A stretch of DNA of 54,434 bases from Sulfurimonadaceae bacterium (GTDB lineage Bacteria > Campylobacterota > Campylobacteria > Campylobacterales > Sulfurimonadaceae). The stretch's first letter is position 1. Each line of letters starts with the position of its first letter. The notes beneath the pieces were generated by a model. It ran no database searches, had not been told where the DNA came from, and saw nothing but the letters and a program-made list of their open reading frames with translations. Made by a program: the position numbers and the translations under genes. Below, piece by piece: positions 25,117-36,400 of this stretch. The stretch covers positions 42,761-97,194 of the forward strand of contig JADGDM010000004.1 of assembly GCA_016744905.1 (NCBI GenBank), written 5' to 3'.

Positions 25117-26391
25117 TTACTGCTCAGAGAGTGAGTTTTTAGAGATATCTTTTAATGGTTTCAAAATATACTCTAATATAGTTTTCTTTCCCGTTAAAAT
25201 GTTCACATTTGCAATCATTCCCGGTAATATCGGTTCATCATCAGAAAAAGAACTTTTATTTGTCATGATACGGGCAAGATAAAAACTGTTTCCGCTGTTG
25301 TCTGTAAAACTATCTGGTGATATACCTAAGAGTTTTCCCTCTAAAAGACCATAACGAGAATAATCAAATGCCGTAATCTCTATCGTTGCACTCTGCCCCT
25401 CATAAACCTTTGCTCGATCATTGGTCTTAATATGTGCCTCAATCATTAAAACATCATCAATAGGGGTTATTTCAGCCACCTTGTCACCGGGTTTAATAAT
25501 CCCGCCAACTGTATGAAACTCCAACTTATTAATCAAGCCATTAACAGGACTAATTATAAATTTTCTCACAGAACGATCATCACTGGCTTTCTCTTTTTCT
25601 AAAAGTTTATTAATAGCAATACGTACCTTTGAAATCTCTTGAAACTGTTCAACATGTTTACTCTTTCTATAGGTAAGCATCTTACTGCGCGCTACAGCGA
25701 TATCTTCTTCGATAATGGGAATAGAGTTTTCAATACTCTGTTTTTGTGTGTAGAGGTTCTGTTTTTTAGCCAGTTCTGTAAGGTACTCCTTACGTGAAGC
25801 AGCCCCCTTACGCACCAAATTTTCAGCGATGGTAACATTTTCATTGGCAATGGCCAATTCAAGCGAGAGATTTTGAAACTTATTGCTTCGCTCTGTTAAC
25901 TCATGCTCTTTTTTATTCAACTCATCTTGAAGGAGTGCAAGTTGTGCATTAAAACTCTCAACATCGATTTTAAAAAGACGTTTTTCATTTTCAAGGATAT
26001 GAGGAATCGCCTTATTTAACTCATCAGAAAATTGTATCTTCTGCTTCTCTTTACTCTCTGCTTCCAAACGTATCTCTTGGGCTATAAGGGCATAAAGCTC
26101 GATCTTTTTTTCACGTAGATCTGCTTGAAAAAATGATTGAGACAGTTTATAGATGACATCGCCTTTTACTACACTTTGACCCTCTTTTACCAAAATCTCA
26201 TCGATAATTCCACCCTCAAGATGTTGAATTACCTTGGTCTGAGAAGAGGGAATCACTCTGCCCTCACCACGAACCACTTCATCAATCTCACTCAAACTTG
26301 CCCACGCTATAAACACCACCATAAAAAGCATGATAGGGACAGAGACAAGTCGGTAGTTCCACGAGGTATCATAAGGAATATTTGAGTTCAT
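25117..26391 (-). CDS. HlyD/LapC-type membrane fusion protein of a type I secretion system
   Basis: A 424-residue protein: cytoplasmic N-terminus, one membrane helix (about 15-32), then a beta-barrel/lipoyl region (EGRVIPSSQTKVIQHLEGG, VKEGQSVVKGD), a long coiled-coil hairpin of about 150 residues, and the second lipoyl half (SPVNGLINKLEFHTVGG). It links the ABC transporter to TolC. The ATG overlaps the transporter stop by one base and follows GGAGG. Confidence 0.95.
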   Translation of the reverse strand: MNSNIPYDTSWNYRLVSVPIMLFMVVFIAWASLSEIDEVVRGEGRVIPSSQTKVIQHLEGGIIDEILVKEGQSVVKGDVIYKLSQSFFQADLREKKIELYALIAQEIRLEAESKEKQKIQFSDELNKAIPHILENEKRLFKIDVESFNAQLALLQDELNKKEHELTERSNKFQNLSLELAIANENVTIAENLVRKGAASRKEYLTELAKKQNLYTQKQSIENSIPIIEEDIAVARSKMLTYRKSKHVEQFQEISKVRIAINKLLEKEKASDDRSVRKFIISPVNGLINKLEFHTVGGIIKPGDKVAEITPIDDVLMIEAHIKTNDRAKVYEGQSATIEITAFDYSRYGLLEGKLLGISPDSFTDNSGNSFYLARIMTNKSSFSDDEPILPGMIANVNILTGKKTILEYILKPLKDISKNSLSEQ

Positions 26392-28478
26392 TATTTACCT
26401 CCTTGAAGCATGGCTAATATTTTATTTTTTTCGCCATCGGCCACGATCTTACCATTTTCTATCACTATTACACGATCAACCAACTCTAAAGCTGCAAATC
26501 GGTGTGTAATAACAATCAATGTTTTATCTTCAACCACCCCTTTAAGACGTGCGATGACATTTTGTTCCAAGCCAACATCTAAACCTGTTGTTGGCTCATC
26601 CAAAATTAAAATCTTCGGTTCATGTACCAGTGAGCGCGCTAGGGCTACAAGATTTTTTTGACCCATAGAAAGATACTCTCCATTTTCACCGACATCCAGC
26701 GAATCACCCTGCGCTGATTTTTTAATCAAAGAGTCTAAACCTGTGAGTTCAAGCAGTTTAACCAACTCCTCTTTACTCACCGAGCGTGAAAGTGAGATAT
26801 TGTCTTTAATACTTCCTGCAAACAGATAGGGATCTTGTGGCATCACACCGATACTCTCACGAATTTCTACTGGGTGAATGGTAGAGCTTTCATGTCCATC
26901 AAGATACAGAGATCCAGAACTTGGTAAGTCCAGCGCGCTGAGTAGTCTAAGAATGGTACTTTTACCCGCACCCGTTTGACCGATGATACCGACACGCTCA
27001 CCTGCTTTTATTTTCAGATTGATATTATCAAGTGAAGGATAAGTTGCATTTTTATAATAATAGCTCACCCCTGAAAATTCGATATCGCCTTTTAAATCAC
27101 CAATCCCTATCTCACTTTTTTCAGAACGCTCTTGTGGAAGATGCCAATAATCATTAAGTGAAGTCAAAGCCTCTTTAATCTTTTTAAACTGCAACAAAAC
27201 ACCCGAGAGATTCACAATAGGTACCATCGCACGAGAGGAGAGAATCGTCACGGCAATGAGTCCCCCGATACTTAGATTTTTATTGTGTACTTCATAAACA
27301 CCCACAAAAACAACCATCAAAGTAATGGCTTGAATAATGATGTATGTGGTGTTGGTTGTGAAGTGATTTAATGTAGCAATGCGCTGAGAAAGATGTTCAT
27401 AAAAAGCGACCAATCTTCTCCACTTAAAAAGTCTTTGTGATTGTGCATTTATAAGTTTTAAAGATTCCCGTCCATGAATAGTCTCAATAAGATAGCCATT
27501 TTTACTCTGTGCTTCTTTAAACTGCTCGTGTGCCAAACTCGCCAGTGGATACTGCATGATGAGATTAAAACTCACCATAATAAGACCCGCTATAAAAGGG
27601 ATCATTGCAATCGTCGGAGAGATCCAATAAATCACAAAAAGGGCGATAAAAAAGAAAGGCAAATCCAATATCTGAACCAAGGTTTTTGAGGTAAAAAACT
27701 CTTTAACCTGTTGAAGTTCTTTAAAAAGGTTCGCCTTCGTTCCAGAGAGAAGATGATCATACTGAGTTCGTACATTCATCATACGATTTAAAAGTTTCTC
27801 TTCAAAAAGTGCTGCTATCTTTTTACCACTGTTTTCTAAGATGTAGACCCGTACACTTTTCAGTGCCAGTTCAAAAGCAAAGATAATTAAAACTCCACTG
27901 ACCAAAACAATTAACGTTTCTGTCGCAAAATTTGGGATAACCCTATCGTAAACATTCATCGTAAAAAGAGGGACGGCGAGTGCAAAGATGTTGATAAAAA
28001 GAGAAAGTACACCCACTTCAACATAGGCGCGCCATGTTGCTTTAATGGGTTCAAAAAACCACGAAAGTGTTTTCGAGCGCGCTGAGAGAACACGATCACG
28101 CTCATTTCTAAAAAAGAAGATAACCTCAGAGTACTTTTTCAGCGCACTTTTTTTGATCTCGACATTGGGGTTCTCTTCATCAACATAAAGTACTGCGCCT
28201 TGAGTGCTGATTGATTTTAAAACAGCCACTTCACCATTTTTATCCAACAAAATAAGTGGTAAAAGAAATGACTCTAAGTTAGAGATATCAAGTTGTTCCT
28301 TAGACGCAAAAAGGTTAGTCTCTTGTGCCACAGTAAAAACATCATCAATCCCAAACTCTTCTTCACTCACCCCACTAAGCGCACTAATAATTTCACGTTT
28401 AACATTTCCAAAATAGAAGTGTAGGATGTAGTGGAGGGAGTTAACAAGTGCTAAATTGTTAGGTGAGTTGTTTGGCAT
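26391..28478 (-). CDS. LapB-type type I secretion ABC transporter
   Basis: A 695-residue exporter: a C39-like N-terminal domain (about 1-135) without a catalytic Cys in its first helix, six membrane helices (about 150-440), and an ATPase with Walker A GQTGAGKST (about 499-507), signature LSMGQ (about 602-606), Walker B ILILDEPT and switch His in THR. The dead protease domain is typical of RTX adhesin exporters, which do not cut their cargo. The signature has Met in place of the usual Gly of LSGGQ. It probably exports the giant protein at 30444. Confidence 0.94.
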   Translation of the reverse strand: MPNNSPNNLALVNSLHYILHFYFGNVKREIISALSGVSEEEFGIDDVFTVAQETNLFASKEQLDISNLESFLLPLILLDKNGEVAVLKSISTQGAVLYVDEENPNVEIKKSALKKYSEVIFFFRNERDRVLSARSKTLSWFFEPIKATWRAYVEVGVLSLFINIFALAVPLFTMNVYDRVIPNFATETLIVLVSGVLIIFAFELALKSVRVYILENSGKKIAALFEEKLLNRMMNVRTQYDHLLSGTKANLFKELQQVKEFFTSKTLVQILDLPFFFIALFVIYWISPTIAMIPFIAGLIMVSFNLIMQYPLASLAHEQFKEAQSKNGYLIETIHGRESLKLINAQSQRLFKWRRLVAFYEHLSQRIATLNHFTTNTTYIIIQAITLMVVFVGVYEVHNKNLSIGGLIAVTILSSRAMVPIVNLSGVLLQFKKIKEALTSLNDYWHLPQERSEKSEIGIGDLKGDIEFSGVSYYYKNATYPSLDNINLKIKAGERVGIIGQTGAGKSTILRLLSALDLPSSGSLYLDGHESSTIHPVEIRESIGVMPQDPYLFAGSIKDNISLSRSVSKEELVKLLELTGLDSLIKKSAQGDSLDVGENGEYLSMGQKNLVALARSLVHEPKILILDEPTTGLDVGLEQNVIARLKGVVEDKTLIVITHRFAALELVDRVIVIENGKIVADGEKNKILAMLQGGK

Positions 28479-28511
28479 CTAATCAGTGTCCTTAAAGACT
28501 TTTATTTCTTT

Positions 28512-28517
28512 ATTATA
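28512..28517 (-). promoter_or_regulatory. -10 box and nested inverted repeats upstream of the ABC transporter
   Basis: A minus-strand TATAAT lies 34 bases before the ATG. Around it AAAGACTT (28494) mirrors AAGTCTTT (28542), and AGTGTC (28485) mirrors GACACT (28520). These could be operator arms; no known regulator is recognised. Confidence 0.4.
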
Positions 28518-28554
28518 TCGACACTAGGATAAAGCCTCTTTAAGTCTTTGGTGA

Positions 28555-28914
28555 TTATGTCACTACAAAATCAAGCGAAACAGAATTCACACAGTGACGT
28601 GTACTTTTTGGTGTCATCATCTCACCTCTAAACACATGACCTAAATGTCCGCCACAGTTTTTACAAACAATCTCAAAACGATGACCATCTCTGTCTGTGA
28701 GTTCTTTTACATTATCTTCAATCACGTCATCAAAACTTGGCCAACCCGTACCACTGTCAAATTTTGCACTCGATTTAAAAAGCGGAGTATTACACTGTCT
28801 ACATGTATAAACACCTTCCTCGCTGTGCTTGTTAAATTTTCCTGTAAAAGGCATCTCAGTCCCTTTTTGCAGTATTACATATTTCTCGTTTTCATCTAAT
28901 TTATTATATGCCAT
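28555..28914 (-). CDS. msrB: Peptide methionine-R-sulfoxide reductase
   Basis: A 119-residue single-domain MsrB that reduces methionine-R-sulfoxide in proteins using thioredoxin. Zinc is held by two CxxC motifs (CRQC, CKNC); the catalytic Cys lies in RHCVNSVSLDF. GTGWPSF is the substrate loop. No signal peptide is present, so it is cytoplasmic. It lies between the transporter and the TPR-glycosyltransferase gene, with promoter-like sequence on both sides, so it may be an independent insertion into the cluster rather than part of the system. Confidence 0.96.
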   Translation of the reverse strand: MAYNKLDENEKYVILQKGTEMPFTGKFNKHSEEGVYTCRQCNTPLFKSSAKFDSGTGWPSFDDVIEDNVKELTDRDGHRFEIVCKNCGGHLGHVFRGEMMTPKSTRHCVNSVSLDFVVT

Positions 28915-28936
28915 CTATCATTCCTTTTTTTATAAG

Positions 28937-28955
28937 ATTATAGGGAAGAATTATA
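28937..28955 (-). promoter_or_regulatory. msrB promoter region (two TATAAT boxes)
   Basis: Two minus-strand TATAAT boxes (28937-28942 and 28950-28955) lie before msrB, followed by AAGGAAT. Either could drive msrB and the secretion genes below it. Confidence 0.4.
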
Positions 28956-28991
28956 AAGATTTTATAAACTTATAGAGATACATTATCTTTG

Positions 28992-30443
28992 TCAGACAGC
29001 TATTTTAATTAATGACTTCAGCACTCTCTCATAAACATCACTCCATTCTCCATCACTATACTGCCTAAAAACCTTAGCACTTGGATACCATAGCGAGTCG
29101 TTAGAATCAACACCCCAGCGCCAGTCAGGGACTTTTTGAAGTAGTACCCAAACTTTTGCGCCCATACCACCAGCTAAGTGCGCAACAGAGGTGTCGGCGC
29201 TGATGACGAGGTCTAACTCTTGGATGATTTTGGCGGTGTCGGCGAAGTCATTTATGAGGCTTGAGCAGTCGGTGATTTTATTTGAAACATCCAGCGCGCT
29301 GATCTCTTTGGTGTCTTCACCTACTTGAAGGGAGTAAAACTCGATATTTTCAAGTTCAAGTAGGGGTAAAAAACCTTTAAGCGCGAGTACTTTTTTAGCG
29401 TACGAATCACCTGTATTACTCGCACCCCAGACCAAACCTACTCTATATTTACTCTTTTTAGTGCGCTTGGGTAAAAGTATCTTTTGACTCGGTGCTTTTA
29501 AATAGGGGTAGAGTTTACGCACACGTTCCAGCGCGCTGTCACAGACAAGTGGTAGACTCATCATCGCTACTTGATAATCAAATGCACCGTTTTCATCTCC
29601 ACGCGTTATCACCTTATCGATGCCATCAACACTTTCAAAAAGACGCTCCAGTCCAGTGCGGACATTTACGACTACCTCAGCACCCCGAAGAGAAAGTACT
29701 TTGGCATAGCGAATCACCATCAAAGAGTCGCCAAAACCTTGCTCTGAATGGATCAAAATAGTTTTGCCTTTGAGTTCTTGATCTACATATCTTGGTGCGC
29801 TAAAAATCTCTTGATACGTAGAGATGTGCCCCTGCATCTCCTCTTTTCTAAAACGCCACTCGTACTCTTTCCATCCTGCTTCAAACTCATCTGTTTGAAG
29901 GAGAACTGTAGAGAGGTCAAAATGTGCATTGACATGGTTAGGTTCTAATTCTATTGCTTTTTTATACATCACTTTTGCACGGTTGTAACGGCCTAAGTTT
30001 TTGTAGGCTGAACCACAGTTTGCGTAATGGTTGGCAGAATTAGGGTCAAGGTTAATCGCTTTAAGATGGAAGTAGACTGCTTGTTCATATTCATAGCTTT
30101 TGTTCAGTGCATTTCCAATGTTGGTATAGGCACCTGCATAAGAGGGTTTTAGCTCTATCGCCTTTTGATACAGCGCAATAGCGCGCTTGTAGTTTTTAAA
30201 CTTAGAGTGAATCGCCCCCAAGTTTGAGTAAGCCTCTGCGTAGTCTGGCTTACGTTTGATCGCCTCTTCAAAAAAAGTAGCCGAGTCTTTGTAGCGCGCC
30301 AGCTTATAAAAAACGACGGCGCAAGAGTTGTAACTCATAAAGTTATCAGGCTCTTCTTTTATTGATTCAAGATAAAGTTCTACGGCCTTATTTAGATTGC
30401 CTGTTTTTTCTGCGTTTTGTGCTTGTTTTAGTAATTCATTCAT
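28992..30443 (-). CDS. TPR protein fused to a GT9-like glycosyltransferase
   Basis: A 483-residue cytoplasmic protein with no signal peptide. Residues of about 1-205 hold five to six TPR repeats (AEAYSNLGAIH, AGAYTNIGNAL). About 225-480 form a GT-B-like domain: GKTILIHSEQGFGDSL and SADTSVAHLAGGMG resemble the donor site of heptosyltransferase-like GT9 enzymes. TPR-linked transferases often bind long protein acceptors. Its ATG follows directly on the giant gene's stop (TAG then ATG), so it is translated after it. Role proposed: glycosylate the giant protein before export (inference). Confidence 0.85.
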   Translation of the reverse strand: MNELLKQAQNAEKTGNLNKAVELYLESIKEEPDNFMSYNSCAVVFYKLARYKDSATFFEEAIKRKPDYAEAYSNLGAIHSKFKNYKRAIALYQKAIELKPSYAGAYTNIGNALNKSYEYEQAVYFHLKAINLDPNSANHYANCGSAYKNLGRYNRAKVMYKKAIELEPNHVNAHFDLSTVLLQTDEFEAGWKEYEWRFRKEEMQGHISTYQEIFSAPRYVDQELKGKTILIHSEQGFGDSLMVIRYAKVLSLRGAEVVVNVRTGLERLFESVDGIDKVITRGDENGAFDYQVAMMSLPLVCDSALERVRKLYPYLKAPSQKILLPKRTKKSKYRVGLVWGASNTGDSYAKKVLALKGFLPLLELENIEFYSLQVGEDTKEISALDVSNKITDCSSLINDFADTAKIIQELDLVISADTSVAHLAGGMGAKVWVLLQKVPDWRWGVDSNDSLWYPSAKVFRQYSDGEWSDVYERVLKSLIKIAV

Positions 30444-33400
30444 CTATACTTGTACCTCAATATGCATGCTGTTATTAAAGTCATAAGTGTAAGTACCCGC
30501 TGCGAGTCCAGATAAGTTTTCTATTCCACCACCTGTAGTTGTTCCTGTCAATTCAATATCTTGTCCTGCAGTAATATCTAAGATGAGTTTATCTGTCGCA
30601 TCACTTGTATCTAACCAAGCAGCAATATCTGTTTCATCTATCACCAAGTTATTTGCAGTAACTCCATTATCAATAGTCGCACCGCTTAGGTTGATAGTTT
30701 TAACATTATCAATCATGACAGCAGAAATATTTTGATCACCCCCACTTAGATCAACAGTGCTTTCAATAACTATACTATCATTGGCACTGTCATCTAGTCC
30801 GTCAAAACTAAAGGCATTAGCAATATTAGTAAAATCAATTGTCACGTTATCAACAACACTTGAACCTGTTATATTATTATTGGCACCTGAAGTTATATTG
30901 ATAGTAGACGCATCGCTAATTGTTGTAACACCTGATAAATCTAATGTTTCAGACCCTGCACTCATATTAATTGAGAGTGCATATGAATTCATATCTAAGG
31001 TCGTTGTATCATCTAATGTATTTGCACCAAAGATAATATCTATTCCAGTAAGATTAACTGTTTCAAAGTTTTGTACAGTTGCGCCACTAAGATTAGTATC
31101 TGCACTCACGTTGAGCGTATCACTTTCACTACCACCATCAAGTGTTGTTGTGTAGACTTCAGCGGCATTGGTTGTTAAAATATCGTCGCCAGCACCTAAG
31201 TCAACCACATCATTACCACCACTGAGCGCTAAGGTATCATTAAAGATCGAGCCAATGATATTGTCTGCGCCAGCGGTATCGTTGATCGTAATTGTTCCCG
31301 TAAATGAACTGTTTGTGATACTGCTTAGATCAACTGCTGTATCGCCATTGAGCACAATATCTCCATTACCACTGAGTGCGCCGGTACCGATGCTTGAGAG
31401 CTGATTGTCACTAAGTGTCAGTATCTGACCGGCATTGATGGTTAAGATATTCACGGTGCTGATATCATCTGCTGCCGCAAGAGTCAGTGTTGATGCCACA
31501 ACCATCGTCAATACTGTCGTGCCTGTAATACCTACGTAATTGTTTGCATCACTCACACCAGCGTTAAACGTCGTCGTACCTCCATTAATCACTATCGTTT
31601 TATCATCTAAGTCACTGCCATCAAGTGTCAATGTTTTTCCTGCGCTGACCGTAATAGCTGAAACATTGCTATCAAAAACAGAACCCAAATCCATCGTTTC
31701 GTTCACATTAATCGTCTCGATAAGTGTGATAGAGCTAAATGTCTCATCTATCGTAATGCTCTCACTTCCACCTAAGCCAATGATATTCACCGTTGCTGAT
31801 TGTGTCATAGAAGTAAAGTCTACACTTGAGCCACTTTTGATCGTTAAATTGGTCGTTCCAACTGAACTGCTAAGGTTTAAGTTCGTGGCCGTTGTAGTTG
31901 AAACATCACCAATATTAACTTGATTGCCACTGACCACATTTAACGCACCTGTAATATCATCACCATCTAAGGTTGTAGTTCCTGCTGCGTTGGTGATTTT
32001 ACTAACATCTGTAATTTTTGCACTAAGATTAAGACCGATATTATCCGTGATATTTTCAACTGTGCTGATACTTCCATAAGATGCTGCGCCATTTAAGATA
32101 AGGGTGTCTGCACTACCTGCTCCACCCGTTACACTGCTTACTGTTTCATTAATTGTCCAACTATTGCCTGATACACCACTGCTTGAACCCACTAAGTTTA
32201 CGGTTCCCGTAGCCCCGATAGTTTGTGCATCGATAGCCGCATTTGTTGCAGCATTAATATTAATAGTTCCTGCATTGGCCGTGATATTTAAGCTGCTTAA
32301 TGTTCCAGTTGCACTGTTGATATCTACGCTCGCAGCTGCCTCACTTACATTTAATGAGACCGCATGATCCAAATCACTAGAGGCAAAATCAAGCACTCCA
32401 CTACTTACAACCAAAGCGTCTACATCATCTAAAATTCCACTAAGATCACTATTGACTGTTGTGGTTACATTTTCTATATTACTCAGCGCGCTAACACTAC
32501 CACCAGTGTTGATAGAGAGTGAATCTGTATTTGCCACATTTCCACTGAGCGAAGTCACTGAACCCGTAAGCTCTATAGAGATCGCATTACTTGCACTGCT
32601 GCCATCAACATTGGTATGTACGTTTTCTAAGGTTATTCCACCCGTGATGCTGCCAACTGTAATCACTGTGTCCACATTGACAAGATCTACCGTTGTTGCA
32701 CCACTGTCGATCAACACTGTTCCGGCACCTGTTATAGTCTCAGAACTTGCGTCACTTGTTGAAAGTGTCACTGTCTCTCCAGCGTTAACTGCTACTGAGC
32801 TGATACCACTAAGCTTACCTGTTAAATCACTGTCTGTATCAACCTCAATCAGTTCAAATCCACTCAGAGTCACACCAGTATAATCCAAACTTCCTGCACC
32901 CGTTAAAATCAACTTATCCGCACCAGAACCTAAGGCATCGATACTGTTAAATACACTATTAACTGTGATGATATTATTATTGGCATTACCTATAAGATTT
33001 ACATTTCCTACTGGATTCAATGCGCTAAAATTGACATTTGTTTCATTTACTTCTAAAGTAAGGTTCGTAACCGAGCCTCCTGCGCTGCCCGTTAGTACTA
33101 AGTTTGTAAACCCAGACGTAGAAAGCACATCATTAATATCAAGCGTTCCATTATTAACTATTTTTAATGGATTACCCAGCGTGCTGGCACCAATATCTAA
33201 GGTATTGGTAGCATTAATCGTGATATCTGTTACATCACTAAGTTGTGCATCACTGAGTATTATATCTGTATCTATCACAAGGTTTTCAACCGCACTAATA
33301 GTTGTGTAACTTCCACCAGTGTTAATAGTAAGTGTGTCGCTTCCTGTTTTACCATCAATACTGCTGATCGCTTGATCTATCGTAAAGCTGTCATTGTCTC

Positions 33401-36400
33401 CAGCTGTTCCATTAAGGGTGATGTCTGTTAATGGTGCAAAGGTTATCGCACTCACATCAATATCACTTGCATTTCCTGAGACACCAGTAATAACCACACT
33501 GCCTGATCCAGCAAAGGTGATATTACTAAGGTTATCTCCATCAAAGTTATTTATTAAAATGTCTGCCGTACTGTTTGTATCAACACTCATAGTTCCTGAA
33601 GCTGCCAATTTTTCAGCGTCAAATGTGGTACTTACCCCATCACTTAACTCAACAAGGTCGATATTGCTGATATCTACGCCACTAAAATCTAGTGCGCCAC
33701 TGACAAAGAGTGTATCTGTTCCACTGGTTCCATTGATCGTTGTAAGTGCAGTAGTATCACTGATACGAATCGAATCATCTCCATCCCCTGTTACGATAGA
33801 GACTGTTGCACTTGTTCCACTAACATCTACATCTTCATTTGCACCCAGCGCGCTGGCATCTAAACTTGTTTGTAAATTTGTAATCGTTGTTGTATTTGTC
33901 CCAGCTGCGGTAGAAAGTACCAGCGCGCTGTCAATACTTCCAGCGTCTATAGCGTGTACACCGGCACTGTCAATAGTAATCGTGGTATTTCTTACATCAC
34001 TGTTGGCCACAAAAGTGTTGGCAATGTTTTCACCATTTTCCAATGTCGCAGTGACATCTGTAATATTTGTTGTTGAACCCGTAAGTGTTAAACTGTCTGC
34101 GCCTAAATCTACACCTGAAGCGATGTTAATTGTTGTGCTCTGGTCTGCACTGCTTGCATCGACATTATCTTTAACATTGTTCAGTGTTAGCGCGCCAGTA
34201 ATCCCCACACCTACTTCGATATCCGTAGCCACAAGCCCCATATCTACTGCGCCACTACCATCATCAATTTTCAGTGTTCCTGCACCCGTGACAGCCCCAA
34301 GATCTGCAATATCTGCTGCAGCAAAAGTCGTTGTTGTTGTATTGGCGATACTTAATGTTGTTCCTGCAGTAATCGTTACATCAGAGAGATCTGTACTGAT
34401 ATTTGCAGTAATGCTTTCAACATTAGTTATGGCGGTAGAGACTGAGCCTCCGGTGTTGATCGCCAATGTATCTGTTCCTGAACCACTCACGATGTTGTCA
34501 CTTGCACCACTAAGAACAATACTAAAGTCACCCGATCCACTTGCACTCAAATCACCTGCACCGATATTTAAAGTAGCATTGTCATCACCTGAGATACTTA
34601 GTGTTTTATCTGTTGCCATGGCTGTTGCGGTGATGGTATTTGAACCAGCCCCTGTTACTACTGTCACATTGGCATCCGTTGTTGTAAGAACCAAGTTTTC
34701 ATCACTATCAAAATCACTCGCATCCACATTTGTAGAGACATTACTTAGTGTTGTCGTTCCACTAGGTGTAGCTGTATTTCCAATAAGAAAAACACTGCTC
34801 ACACTCAGCGCACTGATATCGATGCTTTGAATGCCACCGTCTACAACCACTTGAACACTACCCGTTCCATTGATACTAAGTCCTGCATCTGCTTGTGTTT
34901 GAGAGATGACAACACTGTTGGCACCATTAACAGTAATGGCTGAGATATTTGTAATTTCAGCACTACTGATGTCCACATCAGCGGCATTTATATTCATCAC
35001 ATTGGCTGCACCTGCGCCACCATCAATGGTTCCACTAAATGAGTTGGTCAGATTAAAAGTATCATTGTCCGCATTACCATTAAGTGTACCTGTAAAGTTT
35101 GCACTGATATTAAATACATCTGCGGCACTTGAACCGACAATACTCTCTATTTCGCTCAGTGTATCCGTTTTTAAACCTTCTGTTGCGGTTGCACTCTGTA
35201 CTCCATTGACTGTAAAAGTAATGGCAGAAGCATTAGTAGAGTAATTGGCTACATCGCCTAGAGTATCATCTCCCCCACTAATCGTAGAACCAGTTACATC
35301 ATTTAAGACAAAGGTGTCATTACCGGTATCTGCATTCAGTACATTTGCGGATGCATTGTTTGTGATGGTGTCATCATTGGCACCCGCATTTACTGTCATC
35401 ACACCAGTATACGTACCACCTGCAGTAGTTAGATTAATAGCATCTACTGCGGTTGTTCCACTAATAATAATTGGAGCACTCTCATTAATAGTAACATTAC
35501 TTAAATCTAATGCATTGTCATCGGTTACTAATGTGAGTGAGCCTGTATTGTCTCCACTGTTAATGATCAATGTTTTACCATTAACTTCGCTGGCATTTAA
35601 AACAAAGTCAACACCATTGTTTAGAGTTAATACATCAATATTACTGCCCAATGTACCAGCGAATGTTCCATCATTGGTAATTGCAAGCGTTGTGGTTCCG
35701 CCTACATCTACTGCACTAAAGTCATGACTCGACGACGCCACTGAATTGATTGTCACATTTGCACTGTTTGCCCCATCAGTAATGTTTAATGAGCCCAACT
35801 GTGTATCGGTTCCACTCAGTGTATAATTTCCACCTATTAGAACATCGAAGCTACCTAGGTTCGCCGTTGTTAAGGTAAGGTTTCCTGTTACATTGGCTGT
35901 TTTAGTTCCATCTACAGTGACACCATTTAAAAGACTATCTGCACTAAGCGCTGTAATAATTACAGAAGCACTCCCCGCACCATCAGTGATACTCACCCCA
36001 TTGCTATCCGTTCCAGTAAGGGTTAATGTTTTACCATCTGCGATGACAATACTTTCTACCTGTGTATCAAATACATCGGCTAAATTAATATTATCATTTA
36101 CATTAAGTATTTCGATATTACTAATACTTCCTGCACCTAAGGTACTGGTCGTATTTAATGTTAAGACATCTGCGTCACCACCAACGGTTCCACCATTAAC
36201 ACTGCTGACTACTTGATCTATAACAAAGGTCTCATTCCCTGCTGATGTTCCAATCAGGTTAATCGTTCCAGTGTTGTTTGTCAATCCTGAAATATTAACC
36301 GTACCACCACTTGCGGCGGTAAAGTTAATCGTTCCTTGAGTCAGTGTGATTCCATCAAAGTCTGTGGTTGATGCACCGGTATTGATGGCACTTACATTCA

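Noticed and set aside
33394-34830. Long plus-strand open frame (478 codons) and dozens of others antisense to the giant gene
   Set aside because: They are mirror images of the Ser/Thr/Asp/Val-rich repeats; they lack ribosome sites and their products are low-complexity Val/Ser/Pro chains.
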